Shown one piece after another: positions 56,769 through 64,000 of a DNA stretch of 64,000 nt. The notes below the pieces were generated by a model. That model saw only the letters and a list, made by a program, of their open reading frames with translations, was not told the origin of the DNA and ran no database searches. The translations under genes and the position numbers were made by a program. How positions within the stretch are numbered: the first letter of the stretch is position 1; the number at the start of each line of letters is the position of its first letter. Source of the stretch: Pogostemon cablin (lineage: Eukaryota; Streptophyta; Magnoliopsida; Lamiales; Lamiaceae); contig CM042972.1 of NCBI GenBank assembly GCA_023678885.1, positions 12,234,501 through 12,298,500 on the forward strand, in the 5' to 3' direction.

Positions 56769-57740
56769 TGTTGAGAGTGAAAATTCACGTAATTTGAGCT
56801 CTGATTTCTGTGAGAATTATGTACAATTTGGTTTTAAATCGAGGCGAATCAGGATATGTATGGAAAAGTCACGAATCAGGTGCTACTGAGGATGTTTGAG
56901 CATAATTTTGTAGAAAAACAGGTTAGAAGTACTCAGAATCGGAAGATACGAGTTTCAAGATCACATTCGACAAAATAGGGAGTCGTTCGACCAGGACCAT
57001 TCTAGTGGAATAGTGGTTGAACGGCTTGATATTGAGATTCAATGCACATGTTTGTTTTTAGACCGCCTTCGACCTCAACCGAGTTGTTCGACCAAACCTA
57101 CCTTGGTCGAACGGCATTGTGCGAATCCATATCAGTACGATTTTACACCCCCAGTGTATGAATTTGGATGTTTTCATCGAAAAAGTCCAATAAAGGTCCA
57201 TTAGGAGAGTCTCAAGTATAAAAGGAACACAATTAACATCCAAGAGAGATACCCGTAGACACCACATCCATTCTATACAACATCTAAATCCTACTTTCAT
57301 CTGGAGGAGCTGTAGAGATTCGTCTATCGAATATAGTAGAGAACTAAGAGGAAGATTCAAGACGAAGAGAGACGTGATGACTCCCGCATCTAGGGTTTTA
57401 TTCGCTTCTTAATTTATCTTGTAATTTTCCAGACTTATGGGTAAGATCTTTCCAAACACCATGATTGTTCTTTATAACATCATGAGCTAGAACCGCTTCG
57501 GTAGTTCTAGGGTTTATTAATGTTTTATAAGTTAATTGAACTTCCGTGTGTATCCTCTGTACAACACTACTTGGGGTTTATTTTATATATGATTGTGTAT
57601 TTTAATCCATATTCACGGTCGTTTTGTGCATCTTCAACTATTATATAGAGTGTGAATATATATTTTGGTTGTTGATTGAGTACGTTCACCGCTGAACAGG
57701 ATTCCATGTTATGATTCTAAGAGAGGGGACTCCCCACCTA
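56769..57740 (+). repeat. RE4 3' LTR, U5 end missing
   Basis: Starts TGTTGAGAGTGAAAATTCAC after the purine tract. A TATAAAAG box is at 57217-57224. The part 57561-57735 matches the reverse complement of the LTR at 63780-64000 (CACTACTTG..GTTTATTTTATATA), which shows it belongs to the same Athila-type LTR family. Homology stops near 57738. Confidence 0.7.
57217..57224 (+). promoter_or_regulatory. TATA box of RE4 3' LTR
   Basis: TATAAAAG, in the expected place between the U3 and R parts. Confidence 0.6.
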
Positions 57741-58110
57741 ACAAACGTTACAAAGAAAAGATTATACTCTTGGTGCTAAGATGAGGTAAGTACATCACAC
57801 ACCCCCAAACTTAGTAAAAACATAAGTCAAAATTAAGTTTGCAAAGATATGTAATTGCCGATACGTAAGCACCTTGAATATAAAAATTCCTTACTCACAC
57901 AAAAGAAATAAAGTAATAAAATGAAAGGGAAAGACCCCTAAAGGCACTTATGTTTAACATCGGAGAGTCACGACGGAACAAACTCAATGTAAGGTGTCCA
58001 CAAAGACAACGCGAGCTTCATCGGCGACTTAAAATGCTTCAAACGATGCCCCTTCACCACGATGACGTCTCTGTCTTTGTCAATAATCTCAAAACTCCCC
58101 CCTCCGCTGG
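57741..58110 (-). pseudogene. Athila-type pol tail and spacer fragment (RE8)
   Basis: The minus strand from about 58090 reads EIIDKDRDVIVVKGHRLKHF and ends in a stop at 57968. It matches the last part of Athila Pol (compare NGQRVKHYYSP in RE2). It is followed by the usual GTTAAAC-like motif and a purine tract AAGTTTGGGGGTG near 57796-57810. It is joined at about 57740 to the RE4 LTR in opposite orientation, and at 58111 to an LTR end. Confidence 0.6.
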
Positions 58111-58180
58111 TGATGAGCGTTTTCTCAACACACAGTTATTCCTCAAGTATGAAGGATATCAATTCTAGTTTCGAAGGTGA
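58111..58180 (-). repeat. LTR U5-end fragment, 70 bp
   Basis: TGATGAGCGTTTTCTCAACA to CGAAGGTGA on the plus strand. It matches 63233-63303 and then ends abruptly. Confidence 0.8.
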
Positions 58181-58345
58181 ATTTTTTTATACTTGATGCC
58201 AAATTTATATGAACTATATTATTTAGTTTATTTATTTTTATTAATTTCGTTAATATCTTTAATATTTTTACTAATAGTGATTGACTTTATTTATTTTTAT
58301 TTCCTTTGACATTGTTATAATTTGTTATTATCTTTCATATTCAAC

Positions 58346-58433
<88 letters not shown>

Positions 58434-59172
58434 ATAATAATTTTACTTTTTTTTAAAGTTATTTTTTTATCAACGCATTTATTATATTTATTTATTTTAT
58501 TTCATTTAATTAATATACATATTAATTTTGTTACATAGAGATAATTTGATGAGGCGTCGTCTTTAAAATTTCTCGCTTTTTATTAATACAAAATATTAAA
58601 TTTATATTAGGATGATTATGGGGGTGGGTTAATTGATTTTACTTAAAACATATATTAATTTTGTTACATAGAGTTAATTTGATGAGGTGTGTATTTAAAA
58701 ATTTTCAAATTTTTTAAGTCATAATATTAAATTTTTAAAAGTTTTAATTATTAAATTTAATTTAATTGGTAGCAAAGATTAAATTAAAATTTAATATAAT
58801 AATTAAAATTATTAGATGTGCATGCCCCAATTACACCTTAGTTTGACTCTTCTTTTTGATTTATTATTATGACGATATTTATATTTCATAAAATATAACT
58901 TATTTAAATATTTGAAATTATATATTTATCTTAAAATTGAAATATATAATTATAGTATTCTATTAATATAGAATAAAATGATTATATTAGTAACTGTTTA
59001 GTAGTCTATTTATTAAAAAAAATTAATATTTTATTATTAGACTAATTAAAATAGTAATTCAAATACATTAAATCGAAATAGAGATATAGATCAAAAGGTA
59101 AATCACTTGCATGGTGCATAAATCAAAATTTTACACTTAAAAGCAAAAATTATATTAAATTATAAAAATAAA
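58181..59172. other. AT-rich sequence with a TA microsatellite
   Basis: (TA)n at 58349-58431. A phrase of about 40 bp, CATATTAATTTTGTTACATA and GAG.TAATTTGATGAGG, is repeated at about 58516 and 58648. No gene. Confidence 0.7.
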
Positions 59173-59699
59173 GGAATAATTACTAATATGTACACACTTT
59201 GTACCCCTAATTACTACTAGATACATTGATTTAAAATAATTACTCACACATAACAAATATTAAAGTAAAATACCAAATATAACCTCAAACACACTTAAAC
59301 CACAAACCCTAAACCCTCACCCACCGCCATCTATCGATCACCGGACCACGGCAGGCAGCTGGAATTCTGCCGGACAACCGTCGGGTGGTCGTCGGAGCTC
59401 CGCCGGACCGCCGGCCACCGGTCGAATTTCTACATGACCGCCGCCACCGCTTCCGGCCGATCGCCGGACCGCCGCCGGAGCTTCGCCGAACCACAGCTGG
59501 ACCACCTCACTTTTTTGCTGCACACACTTTTTTTTACTGTACACACTTTTTTTACTGCACACACTTTTGCTGCACACGAACTTTTGGTAGGGGTAATATT
59601 GTAATATCACTATATATTTTTGTAGTTAGTAGTAATATTTTTGTATGTTTGTATCTCATAGTAATTAAGAGTTTTTTTGTGCCTAGTAGTAATCCTCCC
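59173..59699. mobile_element. Mutator-type MITE, copy 2
   Basis: 527 bp with a perfect nine-base duplication AAAAATAAA (59164-59172 and 59700-59708). It aligns with copy 1 at both ends and in the GC-rich centre, but carries extra CCGGCCACCGG-type sequence. Open frames on both strands through the GC-rich part (59309-59744) have no recognised domain. Confidence 0.82.
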
Positions 59700-59708
59700 A
59701 AAAATAAA

Positions 59709-60647
59709 TATATTAAATTTAAATTATTTTTTTTTAAATTATAATTTTACATTCTTCGTAATACGCGGGATTAGTATATACATACTAATATGAAACCTGC
59801 GTACAACGCGAGATCATTTAATTATTATTTTTACTTTTTATAATTAAATAATTCGTATTATATAATGTAACAACATTAATTAAGAAGATTTTTTTTCTAA
59901 TATCTAGACAATTTCTTTCATCAACGTAAAGAATTTGCAACAAATTATAACATTTCACTTTTGATAATGTGACGTATAACTAAATCATGTAAAAATTTAA
60001 AATATATGTACATATATTCTAATTATTTGAAAGAACATTGCCTTATATTTTTTTTAAATGTTACTTTATAATATAATACAATTGAAAACTATTTATCACT
60101 GTCCCTGTCTCTCTAAAAAAATGTGAAACCACATATGGGCAATTTTTTCTCTTTACTGCATGTTTATATAGTTGTTAGTATTTTATTTTTTTATTGTATT
60201 TAAGTGAAATTTTTCATTGTATTTAAATGAAATTTATGACAAAAGTATATAATTCATAGTAATAATTCCTTAATTTTACTATTTGTCTAAAATAAATATC
60301 AATCATATATAAAAAAACTTAATTTATTCTTTTTTTCTATACATGAATTGATTTAATATGATACAAATTAATTTATTTATATCGAAAGATTTATTTATTA
60401 ATTGCAATTAATTATACTAATGAAAATAAGTCATAATAAGTATACAGGAAAAATAAATAAATAGTAAGACTATACATGAACAACGAGTTAGAAAAAAGGA
60501 CCTTACTATATATATATTAGCAATATTATAAATAAATAATAGTTAAATGGAGTATTACTTTTTATTCATGATTACGATTTTGTATTTCTTAATAAACTAT
60601 ATAATAATAATTCTATATCCATTAATTGTTATTTTAAGAAACTAATG

Positions 60648-60701
<54 letters not shown>

Positions 60702-61005
60702 AATAAAATTAATTTATATATAATATTCTTTTAAATATTCATAAATTTGTAATGAATTTATTTATTTTATTATTTTATTTAATTTTATTAGTTTCAAAGT
60801 ATTTAAGCAACTAAAGAAAACAAATTTTATAATTTAAATGCCATAATTGAAAAATTAAGATATATGTAAATAAATAAATATTAATATATTAAATTAAAAA
60901 AATTAACAAACATTTACAAACACAATTTTAATGTTATTTGATATGAAATAATGATTTAACTTAAAGAACTTAAGCTTTCGATTCTATTCATGAATTATTT
61001 TTTCA
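59709..61005. other. AT-rich sequence
   Basis: It contains (TA)n at 60650-60697. No gene or element ends recognised. Confidence 0.5.
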
Positions 61006-61625
61006 ACATCTTATTCTCTAGAGGAAAATCGATTCAAGAGTACTTGAATCGTCGGTCCTCTTTCACTTGAAAAATACTTGAATCAATAATTTAGAGGTAG
61101 ATATTAGAGAACACTTGAATATATTCTTAAGAGGTAATATTTGAATCGATTTTTTTCCTCTTGAAGAATCAATTCTTAAGATGTAAATCGATTCAAAATT
61201 ACTTGAATCGATTCTCTTCTTCTTGAAGAATCGATTCTTAAGAGGTAAATCGATTCAAGAATACTTGAATCAGTTATCTTCCTCTTAAGAATACTTGAAT
61301 CAGTTATCTTCCTCTTAAGAATACTTGAATCAATCCTCTTACTCTTAAAAATTTGATTTTTAAATTGTAAATCTAATCAAAAATACTTGAATCAATTCTC
61401 TTCTTGAAGAATCGATTCTTAAAAGGTAAATTGATTCAAGAATACTTGAATCAGTTCTCTTCCTCTTGAAGAACACTTGAATCAATTTTTTAGAGGTAGA
61501 TTGAATCTCTACTTAATTTGCTCTATCAAAATAAATTTTTATACTTTCATAAATCAATTCTATAGAGGAATTTGAAGAAAGCTCATATTCCTCTTGGAGA
61601 ATCGAATTCGAATATGTGTATTTAG
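61006..61625. repeat. Irregular repeat array with GAATCGATTC
   Basis: The phrases TACTTGAATC, TCTTCCTCTTGAAGAATCGA and TTCTTAAGAGGTAAATCGAT recur about eight to ten times at uneven spacing of about 35-75 bp. Many are self-complementary. Confidence 0.82.
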
Positions 61626-61934
61626 AATGAATAACCAAAAAGTCTTATTTATAGGTGGGGTTAAAGAGATTGTATGGAATATTCTTTTTTTTCCTTTATA
61701 TATGATTTAATTTAATTTGATATTAATTAATTTATTACATTAAAAATTTAGTAATTAGTTAATGATACCACCCAAATAAATGAATAAAATATTGAAAATT
61801 TAATCATTATCATTATAGAAAATATTAAAAAAAAGTATTAAAAAGTTCAAAAATTTGAGAAAATTACACGTCACATCGGAGCGCTCTGGAGACGACACGT
61901 CAGCAAGAAAAGTTTCTGCTATAATATACTAAAG

Positions 61935-61995
<61 letters not shown>

Positions 61996-63091
61996 ATTTA
62001 AAATAACTGTATTACTTTTTATTCTTTAATGTATTTATTGGATTTTGATTTTAAGTGTATATAAGTATTTTCGAGTTCTAATGTATACATTATATAAAAT
62101 AAATGTATTATTTTATTTTTAAATGTATTAAATAATTAATACGTATGATACATGTTGATAACCAACTGTATTAGTTTCAATTCAATAATGTAAGTATTTT
62201 TTATTCTTAATAAATGTATTATTTTTTTATTTTAAAATTTATAAATATTGATATTTTATTTTAATAAACATTGATACTTATTTTAATAACTAACTGTATT
62301 ATTTGTATTCAAGTAATGTATACAATATTTTTAATAAGTATATTACTTAAAAATAAAATTAAAAATTAAAAAATGATTTATTACTATCAATATAACATAC
62401 TACAATATTTTACCCATCAAAATTAATAGTAATGCATAATTTCCAGAATAGAATCAAAATTCATTCATTAATATAAATAGTAATACATAATTTCCAGAAT
62501 AGAATCAAAATCCATTCATTAATACAATTCAGCTGCCTTCCAACTACTTTTGCTTTTGAGAGAGAAAAGTGAGTGTGGCTTTTAAGAGAGAAAAGTGAGC
62601 AGTGGACAGAATGGATCATGGGTTCAGATCTTTAGCCCAACCAATTTCAAGATAATTGAGAGAACAAGAGCGACTGGCGGAGAGGTTGAGATCTCAGAAG
62701 AAAAAGGCGGTTGAGATGTGAGGGATGAAAGGCTGAAGGCGGTGGATCTCAGAAGCAAAACGGCTGAGATTTAGACATCTGGATGGAGGCGATTGAGATG
62801 TGAGGGATGAAGGCTATGGCAAAGGAAAGTGGCGCCATGAGGAATCAGATCAGGGATTGAGATTTGATCTGGATGGAGGGACGAAGGCTGAAGGCTCCGC
62901 CGCGATATAAGAAAACGGAGCAAGATTTGTGAGGAGATTGAGATCGATCTCTGCAGAGGAATTAAGAAAATGACATCATCAACGGGTTTTAGACTTTTAT
63001 ATGTGACCCATTTTTAAATATGGATCTGTTGATTAGTGTACAATTGTGTACTGTAGATCAACTCATACAACAATGGGAGAGAGAATAAATA
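61626..63091. other. AT-rich, then purine-rich sequence
   Basis: (TA)n at 61943-61992. A 61-bp direct duplication (GTAATGCATAATTTCCAGAA) lies at about 62430-62520. 62560-62960 is purine-rich with repeated GAGATTTGA and GGGATGAAGGCT words. No open frame of note. Confidence 0.5.
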
Positions 63092-63172
63092 TTACTCCAT
63101 CCATCCCTTTTAAATTTGGACACTCTACTTTGTATTTTACAAAGAAGAAGTGTAATCTAAAAGGAGAGTAAT
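63092..63172. mobile_element. Stowaway-like MITE remnant
   Basis: TTACTCCATCCATCCCTTTT at the left and AAAGGAGAGTAATA at the right, close to the CTCCCTCCGTCCC terminus of plant Stowaway elements, with TA at both edges. Only about 80 bp. Confidence 0.55.
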
Positions 63173-63232
63173 AAATTTTAATATGGATTTGTAATTTTTT
63201 TCTTGAGATATTTGTAATTTATTTGAGATAAT

Positions 63233-64000
63233 TGATGAGCGTTTTCTGAACACACAATTAATCCCCAAGTATAAAGGATATCAATTGTAGTCTCGAAAGG
63301 TGACCAAGTGAATATTGAACCCAAGGGACGGATAATTATCAATTTAATTATATTCTAGTATATTAAGACTATGTTGGAAATTATAATGGTTGTGATTTTG
63401 AGATTAAGTAACAACTATTAATTAAAATATCAAGTAAAAATAACAAGAAGAAGAGATAAGTGAGTTGTAATCAAGTAAGAAAGTAGGTAGTTCTACAGGT
63501 CATCCAGTTCCGCTTATTAATTCATCTTCCGTGTGACGGTGTCCGACTCTGCCTTATGGTTAATGGACGCATCACTAAACTATGAAAATTCACTCTATCG
63601 ACATAAGTAAACATGCGTATGACACGTGTAAATATCCTGGGAGCAAGAGATATAATTCACCCCCCTTTCTAAGTACTATCAGTATCAATTATTTCCCGTG
63701 CACTTAGTACTCTAACCCGATATGATATCCCTTTATAGGTACTATGAAGTTATACTATTTATCCTACTTATTAACCTGAATATGATTCAATTAACAAGTA
63801 TTCATATAAGATAGTTCTAATAAGACTTCAGAATCCCTTCACTTAGAATTATAACATTAAACCCTGCTCAGCAGTGAACGCACTCAAATAATAACCAAGT
63901 TATGTATTCAGACTCTACACAACAATTATTGATGTACAAAACAACCGTGAGTATGGATTAAAAATGCACAATCTTATATAAAATAAACCGCAAGTAGTGT
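63233..64000 (-). repeat. Athila-type LTR, U5 side, leaving the window
   Basis: The plus strand begins TGATGAGCGTTTTCTGAACA. On the minus strand this is the LTR 3' end. It shares U5 features with RE1 (CCAAGTGAATAT) and matches the RE4 LTR at its far side. No primer site precedes it at 63210-63232, so it is a 3' or solo LTR or a fragment. The Stowaway-like remnant ends 60 bp before. Confidence 0.7.

Larger units (their letters stand above)
28720..57740 (+). mobile_element. RE4, Athila-related element, host of the RE5-RE6-RE7 nest
   Basis: Own sequence occupies about 28720-29478 and 53375-57740. It has a leader with GTTCGACC motifs, a short first exon, an intron, an Athila ORF-1-type gene, a long spacer and a 3' LTR (56769-57740, U5 end missing). 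No protease or polymerase gene of its own is visible. It is either a deletion derivative or a non-autonomous member. The left boundary is not defined by a clear repeat. Confidence 0.6.

Noticed and set aside
59309..59744. Frames through the GC-rich part of MITE copy 2
   Set aside because: Low-complexity Arg/Gly/Pro translations, not kept in frame in copy 1.

Overview
This is an AT-rich stretch of plant nuclear DNA, most likely from a eudicot. It is almost entirely transposable elements. I see no complete host gene. The eukaryotic plant origin rests on Athila-like and chromovirus Ty3/gypsy elements, Ty1/copia elements primed by initiator tRNA-Met, GT-AG introns, hAT/Mutator/CACTA/Stowaway-type elements, and decayed pieces of plant MYB-CC and SEC23 genes.

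Region 1 (1-19223) is a nest. RE1 is an Athila-like element on the minus strand (1-2752 and 15175-19223). RE2, an Athila-like element on the plus strand (2753-15174), sits inside the RE1 gag gene and is flanked by the 5-bp duplication AAGCG. A related solo LTR, RE3 (10521-12042, duplication GCTAA), lies in the post-pol spacer of RE2. The RE1 5' LTR also carries a non-autonomous hAT element (17510-18507).

Region 2 (19224-28720) is a mosaic of small elements. It holds two hairpin MITEs, a Mutator-type MITE whose empty site is also in the window, an organelle-like insert, a 120-bp tandem array, a second hAT copy (24802-26146), and two adjacent host gene fragments: MYB-CC on the minus strand and SEC23 on the plus strand.

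Region 3 (28720-57740) is a deeper nest. RE4 is Athila-related and carries an Athila ORF-1-type gene with an apparent intron. Copia RE5 entered that intron and survives as a truncated copy plus a solo LTR. Copia RE6 (34823-52993, duplication AGAAC) entered the RE5 solo LTR. The Tekay-like chromovirus RE7 (39114-48871, duplication ATTGT) entered RE6. RE7 is the only element with intact coding capacity. Its two 2.3-kb LTRs differ at about three places by eye, and its gag and pol frames appear to be joined by a 141-bp spliced intron.

Region 4 (57740-64000) holds inverted Athila-like fragments, a second copy of the Mutator-type MITE (59173-59699), long TA tracts, a repeat array rich in GAATCGATTC, a Stowaway-like remnant and the U5 end of an Athila-type LTR that leaves the window.

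If whole, an element makes Gag particles and a Pol polyprotein (protease, reverse transcriptase, RNase H, integrase). Here only RE7 could do so; every other coding region has stops, frameshifts or lost catalytic residues. Coordinates were read by eye, so boundaries without a stated target-site duplication may be off by a few bases to tens of bases.
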